Shown one piece after another: positions 1 through 7,328 of a DNA stretch of 43,101 bases. Both the position numbers and the translations under genes were made by a program. Every line of letters begins with the position of its first letter. Position 1 is the stretch's first letter. Source of the DNA: SHLQ01 sp964562985. Its GTDB lineage: Bacteria > Actinomycetota > Acidimicrobiia > Acidimicrobiales > SHLQ01. Below the pieces are notes generated by a model, which did not search any database, had not been told where the DNA came from, and saw only the letters and a list, made by a program, of their open reading frames with translations. The DNA lies in NCBI GenBank assembly GCA_964562985.1, contig CAZLWE010000024.1, positions 1 through 43,101 on the forward strand, given 5' to 3'.

Positions 1-758
1 GCCCCTGTGCCTACGCCTGCGGCAGTGAGGGCGTCCGCTATTGGAACGAAAACTGCCGTGCTTACATACAGCGGCGTTCCAACCGCCGCCGCGATCGGTA
101 TCGCGAATCTGGGATTCGTTGACGTCAAACGTTCCGTTACTTCTGGTGGGACAAGCTGCTCGATGAGCAGGGATAGCACCACGCCGACTAGGAGAATTGG
201 CGCCATGCCGCGGAGCAGCGAAATGGCACGACGGTTGGCTGACGCAACTTCGCTCTTCCAGCCTGCCCAACCCAGTGAAGTGTCGACGCAGGAGGCTGAG
301 CAGCCTTGTGACTCATCGACAAGCGAATCGATTGGCCTCAGGTGCCGCTCGATGCCCGTGCGCTCAGCTACGAAAGCAAGGCCAAGAGCGGCGACAAACG
401 CAATCGAGGCATAGATTGCCGCTACTTCTAGACCAGCGATTAGCCACAGGGCGCCGAACAAGACGGGATCGAGGACGGGGGCTGCGACGATAAAGGCGAC
501 GTATCCCGCAGGAGGAACGCGAGCTTGGCGAAGCCCAACCAGCATCGGTACAGCAGTGAATGTGCAAAACGGTGTGACGAACCCGATCGCAATTCCCTTG
601 AGCGCCGCGAGCATCGGCGAACCTCCCATCCAGCGACGAATCCTTTCATCACCAAAGCGAGCTTGGAAGATTTGGACTGCCAGTGTCACGAGATAGAACA
701 GCACTGCAATTTCGAGCAGCAGAACTATTGAACTCACACTCAGGATGGTATTAATCAT
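1..758 (-). CDS. ArsP/DUF318-type permease, C-terminus beyond window edge
   Basis: Reading the minus strand from an ATG at 758 gives an open frame of about 250 residues that runs off the left edge without a stop. It has several hydrophobic segments: residues about 5-30, then 50-75 and 85-130. The segment TPFCTFTAVPMLVGL followed by VAAPVLDPVLFG resembles the PFC(S)C...P..G and I/VASP.(L/I)(N/D)P motifs of the DUF318/ArsP permease family (PF03773), and GTPLYVSTAVFVPIADAL near the edge matches the second conserved block. Family members export organoarsenicals or move divalent metals and other small solutes. Only one of the two cysteines of the usual CxC pair remains. The gene is divergent from an ArsR regulator, which supports metal or metalloid export. 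The substrate cannot be told from sequence. Confidence 0.8.
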   Translation of the reverse strand, partial: MINTILSVSSIVLLLEIAVLFYLVTLAVQIFQARFGDERIRRWMGGSPMLAALKGIAIGFVTPFCTFTAVPMLVGLRQARVPPAGYVAFIVAAPVLDPVLFGALWLIAGLEVAAIYASIAFVAALGLAFVAERTGIERHLRPIDSLVDESQGCSASCVDTSLGWAGWKSEVASANRRAISLLRGMAPILLVGVVLSLLIEQLVPPEVTERLTSTNPRFAIPIAAAVGTPLYVSTAVFVPIADALTAAGVGTG

Positions 759-769
759 TTATTCATGAT
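754..769. promoter_or_regulatory. Inverted repeat, candidate ArsR operator
   Basis: ATCAT and ATGAT flank a six-base centre in an AT-rich patch between the divergent permease and arsR genes. It covers the permease start codon and the CATCAT hexamer six bases upstream of it. ArsR-family proteins bind such AT-rich inverted repeats. The operator role is inferred from position and symmetry. Confidence 0.45.
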
Positions 770-811
770 GATAGATGAAAGAAGGTTCGTCAAGCGCTAG
801 GGGCCTCGGAA

Positions 812-817
812 TATGCT
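812..817 (+). promoter_or_regulatory. -10 element TATGCT, leaderless arsR
   Basis: TATGCT lies seven bases before the ATG at 825, the spacing expected for a leaderless transcript. It is the reason for preferring 825 over the ATG at 813. Confidence 0.45.
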
Positions 818-824
818 TCGTGGC

Positions 825-1142
825 ATGACTGTGCTGTCAGATGCCGAGTTTGAAGAATGGAGCGGATGGTTCAAATGCCTTGCTGACCCGACCCGCCTAA
901 GGATTCTTCACCATCTTGCTGGGCTCAACGACCCGGCAACGGTCGGCTCGATAGTTGACAATCTTGGGCTTACGCAGTCGAACGTCTCGCACCACCTGAG
1001 CGTGTTGGAGTCACAGAAGTTCGTCATCCGAGAGGTGATCGGCGTGCGCACGCTGGTCAGTGTCAACCCACTTTGCATGGATGAGTTGCCGGATGCTGCG
1101 AGCAAGATTATGCGTCCGTCCGCGCGACGACTCATGGACTGA
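825..1142 (+). CDS. ArsR-family transcriptional regulator
   Basis: A 105-residue winged-helix protein of the usual ArsR size. LADPTRLRILHHL at the N-terminal side is the classic ArsR signature, and GLTQSNVSHHLSVLE is the recognition helix region, followed by a beta-wing. ArsR proteins repress DNA until a metal(loid) or other ligand binds. The CxC motif of arsenic sensors is not present next to the recognition helix; cysteines occur only near residue 18 and in the wing region, so the inducer is open. It is divergent from the ArsP-type permease and probably controls it. The ATG at 825 follows a TANNNT box; an in-frame ATG at 813 would add four residues. Confidence 0.85.
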   Translation: MTVLSDAEFEEWSGWFKCLADPTRLRILHHLAGLNDPATVGSIVDNLGLTQSNVSHHLSVLESQKFVIREVIGVRTLVSVNPLCMDELPDAASKIMRPSARRLMD

Positions 1143-1359
1143 AGCTGGCACTCGGGCGTTTAGCGACTTTCGGGAAGCGCTCCCGTAGCTGGCCCAAATC
1201 TCAGCCAATTGGCGAATGTGTCTGATGCAGAAGTTGGTGACCGGTTAGGTTTGGTTCAGGCAGCAGGTGCTGCTTTGGGGGTCATGATCGACTCGTACTC
1301 GATCGATTTAGCTTCCCGAGCGGGTTTGTCCCCGGCATTGGCATGAAAGGGTCAGTGAC

Positions 1360-1674
1360 TCAGTCGAGTTCGAGCACCATCCGAAGTGCCTCATCGACTG
1401 CCGTCAACTCGTCGAAGGAAAGCTGCCCTACCAGTGCGCCGAGCCGCTCAGGGGCGACGGCTGAAGTTTGTTCGACAAGGACCTGCGTATTCTCGTCATC
1501 GATTGACACTGTCGGTCGAAATATCATTGGCCTCGACGCAGTTGATGTAGGCGCAACGAGGATTGTCGAGAGGATCAGATCATCGGATTGCAAGACAACG
1601 CCGTACCGCTCGCCTCGCTGCTCGTGACCTCGGGCCTGCCTCGGAGCGCGAAGTCGATGCACGTCACCACGCAC
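1360..1674 (-). CDS. MazF/PemK-family toxin
   Basis: A 104-residue protein starting at a GTG, where the MazF fold begins: VRGDVHRL, then YGVVLQSDDL, then STILVAPTST, then a late segment like NTQVLVEQTSAV, matching the conserved order of MazF/PemK endoribonucleases. The family cleaves RNA at short sequence motifs and arrests growth when freed from its antitoxin. The GTG overlaps the end of the upstream antitoxin gene by 11 bases, typical of translational coupling in toxin-antitoxin pairs. An upstream in-frame ATG at 1755 would add 27 residues lying wholly inside the antitoxin gene and is unlikely. Target sequence unknown. Confidence 0.8.
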   Translation of the reverse strand: MRGDVHRLRAPRQARGHEQRGERYGVVLQSDDLILSTILVAPTSTASRPMIFRPTVSIDDENTQVLVEQTSAVAPERLGALVGQLSFDELTAVDEALRMVLELD

Positions 1675-1894
1675 GAAGCTCGTCCATTGCGGCCAACACC
1701 TTGCGGCTCTCGGCGAGGTCCTCGCTGTCGGTGGCGAGCTGCCGAGACTCCGCACGCATCTGTTCGCGGCGACGAAGTTTGACCGAATCTACGAGCGCCT
1801 TTCGGATGGCATCGGAAGTTGATGCTCCATCAGCGGTCAATTCGGCGAGCGCCGCCGCCGATTCCTCATCGGTCCGGAAATTCACAACAGCCAT
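1664..1894 (-). CDS. Ribbon-helix-helix antitoxin of the MazF pair
   Basis: A 76-residue protein beginning MAVVNFRTDEES. The short beta-strand AVVNF followed by two helices (SAAALAELTADG, then TSDAIRKALVDSV) is a ribbon-helix-helix DNA-binding fold. The charged C-terminal half rich in Arg, Glu and Ala would bind and neutralise the toxin. Start chosen at 1894 because the RHH strand begins there and a TATAGT box lies six bases upstream; an in-frame ATG at 1924 would add ten residues. It precedes and overlaps the MazF gene, and such antitoxins usually repress their own promoter. Confidence 0.78.
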   Translation of the reverse strand: MAVVNFRTDEESAAALAELTADGASTSDAIRKALVDSVKLRRREQMRAESRQLATDSEDLAESRKVLAAMDELRAW

Positions 1895-1900
1895 AGCACA

Positions 1901-1906
1901 ACTATA
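1901..1906 (-). promoter_or_regulatory. -10 element TATAGT of the toxin-antitoxin operon
   Basis: TATAGT on the minus strand is six bases from the antitoxin ATG at 1894, so the transcript would be leaderless. Confidence 0.5.
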
Positions 1907-1919
1907 CGACGTTTTGTAA

Positions 1920-2120
1920 GACATATCAATAACAGTTGGGCGTCAACCGCCGCAGTCGTACAACCCGCTCACGGCGATCATCGCCGCCGGATCGCTGGTC
2001 CTTTCCGTGACGATGCTTCCCGCCCTCCTTGCCCTCACCGATCAGACATCGCTCCCTGACGACAAGGTCGGGGTTCCACTCGATCTCATCGCAGGGCCTC
2101 GAGCGTCAACTGCTCGATAG
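1920..2120 (+). pseudogene. C-terminal remnant of a membrane protein
   Basis: A frame without a start codon is open for about 66 codons to a TAG and encodes NPLTAIIAAGSLVLSVTML followed by PALLALTD and a short polar tail. One strong membrane segment followed by a polar tail resembles the last helix of a large transporter, perhaps of the MMPL/RND type, but the match is only by eye. Nothing upstream continues the frame; it begins right after the antitoxin promoter. It converges with the hydrolase gene and overlaps its end by about 15 bases. Reading it as a deletion scar is inference. Confidence 0.4.
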
Positions 2121-3119
2121 AAAGTTGAGGAGTTCTCGTTCGTAGGTTTCGTTGTCGGCGTTCCATGAGGAAACGTGTTCGGCTCCCTGGGTTTCGACGA
2201 GACCTATGAGGTCTGGTCGGGCCGCTGCGAGTTCGCGGCTGGGAGCGATCGGCACGCTGGTGTCGTCCGTTCCGTGGAAAATGAGAATCGGTGTGTCGTA
2301 GAGTTCAGCGCGATTCACGTAGTTGGCTGCTTGCCAATCGACACCGAATCGCCAACGGGCCAGGGTCTTGGCAGCGAAGCGAATGCTGCCCGGAACGTGG
2401 AACTGGTCCGCTTGGAGATCGACTGCAGCTTCAAAGTCGAGCATCGGCGAGTCGAGCACGACTGCGGTGACATGATCGGTGTTAGATGCTTGCAAGAGGT
2501 AGTTGGTCGCGATTGCGCCACCCATGGAGCTTCCGAGTACCGAGAGCTGCTCTGCCGGTCGACCATGCGCATAGTCAACCGCCGCGGCGAGGTCTTCCCA
2601 TTCGGTGAGGCCTTGACGGTAGAAGCCGGATGGGTCCGTGGGTGCTCCGTCGTCGTTGCGGTAGTTGATGACTAGGACGTCAATGCCGTTGCCGTGAAGG
2701 GCTGGGATGATTCGCAGTGATTCATTCAGCGAACCAGATTTGCCGTGGACGAAGATGAGCCACTGCTTGCCACCTGCTGGTATGTGCCAACCATCTAGCT
2801 GGCCGAGCGGCGACTCAAAGGAGATTTCGTCGAAGCTGATTCCATGTGTGCTCAATGGTGTGCCCGAGTAGCGGAACGGTTCGCCGATATCACTGCTCGC
2901 CGTATCGTCGTCGGGTTGAGCCGATGGTTGGACGACCTCGAGCGCTCCGGCTCGTACGTGATCGGCGAAGTACCACCCTGCACCTATGTGCACAAGACCG
3001 ATAACTGCGAATGCAAGCGCGAGGCTGCGATGCCAAACCTTCGGGGATTCTCGCGGCTGGGGTTCACGTCCTAGTTGCATCGTGTAGCTCGACCAGCAGT
3101 TCCGACCGAGTACGGGCAT
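2106..3119 (-). CDS. Membrane-anchored alpha/beta hydrolase
   Basis: A 337-residue protein with one N-terminal membrane segment (about 32-50) and an alpha/beta-hydrolase domain from about 95 to the end. Visible motifs are the oxyanion strand LIFVHGKSGS (121-130), the nucleophile elbow GSSMGG with Ser198, the acid in FHGTDDTSVP (Asp285 or 286) and the histidine in GAEH (His315). The layout resembles the BEM46/FrsA-like hydrolases, which sit in the membrane with the catalytic domain exposed. The substrate is unknown. The start is uncertain: ATG at 3119 or at 3080, the latter giving 324 residues; neither has a clear ribosome site. Flanked by gene remnants on both sides. Confidence 0.82.
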   Translation of the reverse strand: MPVLGRNCWSSYTMQLGREPQPRESPKVWHRSLALAFAVIGLVHIGAGWYFADHVRAGALEVVQPSAQPDDDTASSDIGEPFRYSGTPLSTHGISFDEISFESPLGQLDGWHIPAGGKQWLIFVHGKSGSLNESLRIIPALHGNGIDVLVINYRNDDGAPTDPSGFYRQGLTEWEDLAAAVDYAHGRPAEQLSVLGSSMGGAIATNYLLQASNTDHVTAVVLDSPMLDFEAAVDLQADQFHVPGSIRFAAKTLARWRFGVDWQAANYVNRAELYDTPILIFHGTDDTSVPIAPSRELAAARPDLIGLVETQGAEHVSSWNADNETYERELLNFLSSS

Positions 3120-3400
3120 GGAACGCTAGATAGAAGTGCGATAGAAGGCGAACGTTACAACGGTCAGTCGGATGGTGGAGAAGTAGTCGAATCCGGTTGC
3201 TTACCCAGATCGACTTACAGCTTCCAACAGGGCCATAGTTCGAGCGGGTCCAATTGTGCGCTGCTGGCGTCGTTCTGTTCGGATTCGCCATCTTCCATGA
3301 GACACCTCAAGCTGAACCTGTCTCAAACGGCTGGCGAATGGGAGGTGTTTCGCCACTTTCATTGAGATAGGACATAAGTCGCTTGAGCACTGACGCAACG
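3120..3400. other. Gene-free stretch
   Basis: No frame here shows codon bias or a recognisable domain. It probably holds the hydrolase promoter and leftover sequence ahead of the SnoaL-like fragment. Confidence 0.4.
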
Positions 3401-3460
3401 ATGAACGACTACCAACACATTGCGAATCTCATCGGCCGGTACGCCCACTTCGTCTGCGCC
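3383..3460 (+). pseudogene. SnoaL/NTF2-like N-terminal remnant
   Basis: The plus strand encodes MNDYQHIANLIGRYAHFV from the ATG at 3401, which matches the first helix of SnoaL-like (NTF2-fold) proteins, usually written D..I..LI.RYA...D. After about 20-25 residues the similarity stops and the sequence becomes that of the opposite-strand DUF222 pseudogene. A full SnoaL domain needs about 120-140 residues, so this is a broken head. The frame stays open to 3751 but with no family-like content. Confidence 0.5.
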
Positions 3461-3499
3461 GCAACGATGTCCCCTCGTAGTAAACTTTCCCGGCCCACG

Positions 3500-4681
3500 A
3501 GCTCAGTGAACGCGTCGACTGCTCGATTCGCTCGGTTTGCGGGCCACAACGAAGTAGCTCGATGCACTCGCATAAATTTCTTTCGCTTCAACGAGCTCAA
3601 AGAGCTCACCAAGCACAAGCTCATCTACGTCCGCCGGCTGGAGCCTTCGAACAGGAATGGGAATGATGCCGGTTTTGCACAAGACGCGGGCAAGTTGAAT
3701 TCGTTGCGTCGATTGGACTGCCGTCGACACTATGTAGAAGTAACCGGATGAAGGATCTTTCGAGGCGCTGACACACGGCATTGTTTGTGAGCGGTGTTCC
3801 ATCGTCGAAAGTGGTGCCCTCACCGCGTACATGAATGACGACCTCAGTGGTCAGGTCGATGTTCTTGCCCAAGAACAGCAAGACGAAGGCATCGCAGCGT
3901 TGCTGGGTCAGCGTCGGAGCGAAGCAGTCGTCGGCGCCTTCGGGTTGCCAGGACTGTTTCAGCTGACGGATCTGCTCGCCCAATGTTTCTTGACCCGGTG
4001 TTGGACTTTGCGTCGTGGCTGCGTCCGCGGACACATTTTGTTGACGCAAAGCGGTCGGGCGTTCTACGGGTAGTGGCGAAGATGCGTCCGCGGACGCATC
4101 TACATCTGCGTCTTCTTCCTCGATCGGTTCGACCATCGGCGTTGCGGCCACTTGCTGAACGATGGTGTCGATCGCAGCCACGACGTGCTTGCCGACGTTG
4201 GGAGGCAACGTGGCTCGGACGACAACCATGCCATCGGCGTCGGTGTGACGGTGACACTGCGGCTGTCGTGTTGGCGCTGGTCACGGTCTTCGTCGGTTTC
4301 GGTTCCTGCTAGGTGTTTCGCTATCGCGGTGGTCAGTCGGTTGGCCGTGCGATCGTGGGCGATTTCGAGCAGTTCCGCCTCGTTCTCACGATCGGCCCAA
4401 CGCGTAAGGATGTGAGCCTTCGCGTACGACAGGTCGTTCGATGCGAACGCGTCATTCACCAGGCCAAGCTCGTCGAGCGCGTGACCTACGCGAATCCACT
4501 CCCGTGCGGTCGAGTCATGGATGTCGAGCCTGTGAGCGATGGCAACGGCAGAGCTCTTGAAGCCTTCGCGAAACCAGTCGAGCGTCGCGTCATATTGGGC
4601 GGCAAGTCGCACCACCTTGTACTGATTGGCATTCAGCTCGATACCAAGCGATGCGATCTGTTCAACAAGTGATGTGGTCAT
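3500..4681 (-). pseudogene. DUF222/HNH endonuclease (13E12-type), frameshifted
   Basis: The N-terminal part (ATG at 4681, with a GGAGG site upstream) reads AHRLDIHDSTAREWIRVGHA, then LSYAKAHILTRWAD, then NEAELLEIAHDRTANRL, which is the DUF222 domain of the 13E12 repeat family. Near 4220-4260 the family reading moves to another frame, DADGMVVVRATLPPNVG. That frame continues to HVRGEGTTFDDGTPLTN, the stretch preceding the HNH nuclease in intact members. Past about 3720 the similarity breaks again between frames and no H-N-H cluster is visible in any of them. At least two frame changes plus a lost catalytic end mark it as decayed. These genes are multi-copy in actinobacteria and have an unclear role. 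The lower boundary is approximate. Confidence 0.72.
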
Positions 4682-4704
4682 GGCTCAGGGTCCTCCGCTA
4701 GTTC

Positions 4705-4722
4705 GTTTCAGACAGCTGAAAC
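4705..4722. repeat. Perfect inverted repeat, GTTTCAG arms
   Basis: GTTTCAG and CTGAAAC are separated by ACAG, 24 bases upstream of the start of the DUF222 pseudogene. There is no T-run, so an operator is more likely than a terminator. No family can be assigned. Confidence 0.35.
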
Positions 4723-4867
4723 CCAAACTGCGTTAGTCCCTGAGGGCGAGCCGTCGATCCACCCACCGACGCAAGATCTCCACCCCGGCAAACCCAAAAC
4801 TAGTGACGGCCTATGACACTGAAAGCCGCTCGGAAGGTCAGTGCTACCGCCGGGTAGACCCGACAGC

Positions 4868-4873
4868 TAACCT
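4868..4873 (+). promoter_or_regulatory. -10 element TAACCT, leaderless methyltransferase
   Basis: TAACCT is six bases before the ATG at 4880; no ribosome-binding site is visible. Confidence 0.45.
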
Positions 4874-4879
4874 CGCGGG

Positions 4880-5533
4880 ATGGACGAATCTGACGCTCGA
4901 GAAGTGGCGAGACAACTCCGCCAGCCCGATGGAGCGGATGGCCTGGAGATTGCCGAGCGCTTGAATACGACGAACGCTGAGATGATCTCTATGACAATCC
5001 ACAAGATGGAGCTCAGCGATCGCAACAAGGTCCTCGAGCTGGGCCCTGGCAACGGTCAACATGTGTCTGACGTGCTCGATAGGGCCGAAGGAATCCACTA
5101 CGTAGGCCTCGAAATTTCCGAGACGATGGTTGCCGAGGCGACCGCTCGGAACTCGGCGCTGCCACCGTCAACCAGCGTCCGCTTCGATCTCTATGACGGG
5201 TCGGTGTTTCCCTACGGCAACGACGAATTCGACCGTCTCTTTACGGTGAACACGATCTACTTCTGGGGCGACCCAGCCCATACGCTTAGAGAGATTCACC
5301 GGGTCTTGACGCCGGGAGGTCGGGCGGTCGTCGCCTTCGTCGATGCCTCCTTCCTAGAGGATCGGCCGTTTGCCCAGTATGGGTTCACTCCCTATGACGC
5401 GACTTCGATCACCGAACTTGTGGCAGGCTCCGAGTTCAAAACCGTGGAGATAAGCCAGCACACCGATCAGGTCCTGTCCCCCGAAGGCGAACCGTGGGAC
5501 CGCGGGTACGTAGTCGCAGTCGTCGAGAAGTAG
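4880..5533 (+). CDS. Class I SAM-dependent methyltransferase
   Basis: A 217-residue protein with the class I Rossmann methyltransferase order. Motif I is VLELGPGNG (about 50-58), where S-adenosylmethionine binds; the acidic end of strand 2 is GLEIS; FDRLFTVNTIYFW is the motif IV region; and REIHRVLTPGGRAVVAFVD is the post-motif strand typical of Methyltransf_11. The acceptor substrate cannot be read from the sequence. It stands alone between a DUF222 pseudogene and a ureohydrolase remnant. A TANNNT box six bases upstream suggests a leaderless message. Confidence 0.85.
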   Translation: MDESDAREVARQLRQPDGADGLEIAERLNTTNAEMISMTIHKMELSDRNKVLELGPGNGQHVSDVLDRAEGIHYVGLEISETMVAEATARNSALPPSTSVRFDLYDGSVFPYGNDEFDRLFTVNTIYFWGDPAHTLREIHRVLTPGGRAVVAFVDASFLEDRPFAQYGFTPYDATSITELVAGSEFKTVEISQHTDQVLSPEGEPWDRGYVVAVVEK

Positions 5534-5538
5534 TTCCG

Positions 5539-5673
5539 CTACGGCGTGACAATCCCCAATACCTCGCGAAGCAACTTGGCTCCAACCATTGCGGTCATGT
5601 CGTGGATATCGCGGTCGGGGTTGATCTCGACGATGTCAGCTCCGATGAGCTGCACGCCGCTCCCCTCCTCACC
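5539..5673 (-). pseudogene. Ureohydrolase (agmatinase/arginase-like) C-terminal remnant
   Basis: The minus strand encodes GVQLIGADIVEINPDRD followed by TAMVGAKLLREVLGIV and a TAG stop. This is the conserved end of ureohydrolases, usually GADvVEvNP..D.....T...AakL..E.L. Upstream the frame continues only as unrelated Arg/Pro-rich residues with no metal-binding histidine or aspartate motifs, so about 250 residues are missing. It sits directly after the methyltransferase stop. This is a clear relic of a lost agmatinase, arginase or formimidoylglutamase gene; which one cannot be said. Confidence 0.68.
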
Positions 5674-5740
5674 GGGTCGTGACCTTCCCCGGATTTGGAA
5701 CGCCCGAGACGTATAACTTCGTGCCGTAGGGCGCTAACGG

Positions 5741-6286
5741 CTACGACTCTTCGAGGAATGCGGTGCCGAATGCTGCGTCGATCGCGTTGTCCCAGATAAG
5801 GACTTCATCCCAGATGGTGAGGTCTGTGCCCTCCGCCAAAGCGAAATCTTGTTGGCCGCTTTCTGCTTGCAGCTGGCCGAGGCTAACTATCTCGCCATCG
5901 GCTGCTCGAAGCGCCACGACGGTGTCGTTGCCGAGATTGGTGCGGAAGTCGTCAGTGAGGCGGAGCCATTGTGTGCCCGAGTCGTCGGTGAAGACCACTA
6001 CCTGACCGGTGATCGTGAACGACCCCTCCTCTTTGCGGACGAAATCGCCAGTGAATTCGAACTCGGGCGCCGCCACTTCGGTTGTCAACGCGGTTGGTTC
6101 CCCTCCTTCCAAGGTGCCGGCGCTCTGGGCGCCGGGGGTGGAAGGTGTCTGCCCTCCGGAGGAAAGGATCGCGGCGGCAATCACGAGGACGCTGATCGCG
6201 AGTACGGCGAAAAGCGGCACTTGGGTGAGGAAGTTTTTGTGTGTCATGGTCAGGAAAGGGGTCCTGAACATATTGACATTCCGCAC
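5741..6286 (-). CDS. Membrane-anchored DM13-domain protein, copy 1
   Basis: A protein of up to 181 residues with an N-terminal membrane segment (PLFAVLAISVLVIAAAIL), a Ser/Thr/Pro/Gly linker and a C-terminal DM13-like domain. Family features are the glycine-containing start FTGDFVRKEEGSFTITGQ, then WLRLTDDFRTNLGNDTVVAL, VSLGQLQAESGQQDFAL, and the end LTIWDEVLIWDNAIDAAFG. DM13 domains are extracytoplasmic and have been proposed to carry electrons through a conserved cysteine after IW/IY; here that place holds Asp. Starts: GTG at 6286, or ATG at 6271 or 6247; only the last begins at the MT pair shared with copy 2. Divergent from its paralogue, with 116 bases between. Confidence 0.7.
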   Translation of the reverse strand: MRNVNMFRTPFLTMTHKNFLTQVPLFAVLAISVLVIAAAILSSGGQTPSTPGAQSAGTLEGGEPTALTTEVAAPEFEFTGDFVRKEEGSFTITGQVVVFTDDSGTQWLRLTDDFRTNLGNDTVVALRAADGEIVSLGQLQAESGQQDFALAEGTDLTIWDEVLIWDNAIDAAFGTAFLEES

Positions 6287-6402
6287 GGCCCCTTAACAAC
6301 TCCGAACATACGAAATGGCACCGCTACGTAGTCATCTGGCGGTCGTAATGACCGTGCTGCCGTCTGAGTTGTTAAGCACTCGAGGGGAATGAGTCTGCCC
6401 TG

Positions 6403-6915
6403 ATGTGCCATTTCCTGAACATGACCATCGGAAAGTTCATCAGCGGCGTTTCAGTCTTCGTCGTACTCATCGCAAGTCTCGTCGTCATTGGCGTCGTCGC
6501 CAATGCGGGCAATTCCCCTCAGGCAGCAGTTGCGGAGCCCGTAATAGCCGCCGAGGACGGCACGGAAGTCCTCTCCCTCGACGCAATCTTCGACGACTCC
6601 AACTTTGCAGGGGCCTTCGTTGGCAATGGACCGTTCACCGTCGTCGGTGAAGTGACCGTACAAAACGACAGCCTCGGCCAGCGGGTGCTTCGCTTTGCCG
6701 AAGATTTTCGCACCAGCCGTGGACCGCAACTCGAGGTGATTCTTCGAACGGACAGCGGCGAGTCCATTGCCCTCGGCGCTCTTCAGACCTCGAATGGTGC
6801 TCAGGCGTTTGTCATTCCAGGTCAAACCGATCTCGCAGAATTTAACCAGGTGCAGATTTGGGACGGACAGGGCAACATCGACTTCGGTCGTGCGTTCCTC
6901 GCACCCGTCGTCTAG
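6403..6915 (+). CDS. Membrane-anchored DM13-domain protein, copy 2
   Basis: A 170-residue paralogue of the divergent neighbour: membrane segment FISGVSVFVVLIASLVVIGVV, acidic linker, then a DM13-like domain with FAGAFVGNGPFTVVGEV, VLRFAEDFRTSRGPQLEVIL, IALGALQTSNGAQAFVIPG and VQIWDGQGNIDFGRAFL. RTSRGP and the IW..FG.AF ending fit the family well. As in copy 1, Asp replaces the usual cysteine after IW. The ATG at 6421 is an alternative start that would align with the MT start of copy 1. Likely exported, with the domain outside the membrane. Function not known. Confidence 0.72.
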   Translation: MCHFLNMTIGKFISGVSVFVVLIASLVVIGVVANAGNSPQAAVAEPVIAAEDGTEVLSLDAIFDDSNFAGAFVGNGPFTVVGEVTVQNDSLGQRVLRFAEDFRTSRGPQLEVILRTDSGESIALGALQTSNGAQAFVIPGQTDLAEFNQVQIWDGQGNIDFGRAFLAPVV

Positions 6916-6948
6916 GTCACCTCGGTAAAGGTGGTCGTCCGACCAGCG

Positions 6949-7218
6949 TTAGTCGGGTAGCGGTGGGGTCTCCAGTTGCTTAACGACCCACCACACGACG
7001 GTCACCACAGCTTCGGTAATCGCAAGCAAGAACACTAGGAAGATCAAGAAATACACCGGTACGACCGCGCAGAAGATTGTGCCACCGCACGCATCGCCGA
7101 AGAATATCCACAGCGTCGCGAGCGCTAGTGCAGATATGGCGCCAAAGACCCCGAAGAAACCCGCGTGGGTTTCGCTAGCCGCCGAGTCTTGATGATTTAA
7201 GTCAATTTCATGCCGCAT
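6949..7218 (-). CDS. Small two-helix membrane protein
   Basis: An 89-residue protein with two hydrophobic segments (about 20-42 and 46-76) separated by a short loop with two cysteines (GDACGGTIFC). The N-terminus is polar and the C-terminus ends in PPLPD. No family recognised. It is convergent with the second DM13 gene and 33 bases from it. The hydrophobic pattern and codon use make it a plausible real gene. Confidence 0.5.
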   Translation of the reverse strand: MRHEIDLNHQDSAASETHAGFFGVFGAISALALATLWIFFGDACGGTIFCAVVPVYFLIFLVFLLAITEAVVTVVWWVVKQLETPPLPD

Positions 7219-7328
7219 GAGATCGATGCCCCCAAAAGGTTGCTGTGACCAACGTTACATCCCCAGCAATGGCCGCCGCCAGAGTTTGGGGCCGTTCGAC
7301 CTACAACTAGCTCCGAGATCGGGACAAC

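Noticed and set aside
1143..1342. Minus-strand frame ending KSIEYESIMTPKAAPAA-like, resembling a transposase end
   Set aside because: Only about 30 residues, no start or catalytic motif, and no inverted repeats; too little to call an insertion sequence remnant.
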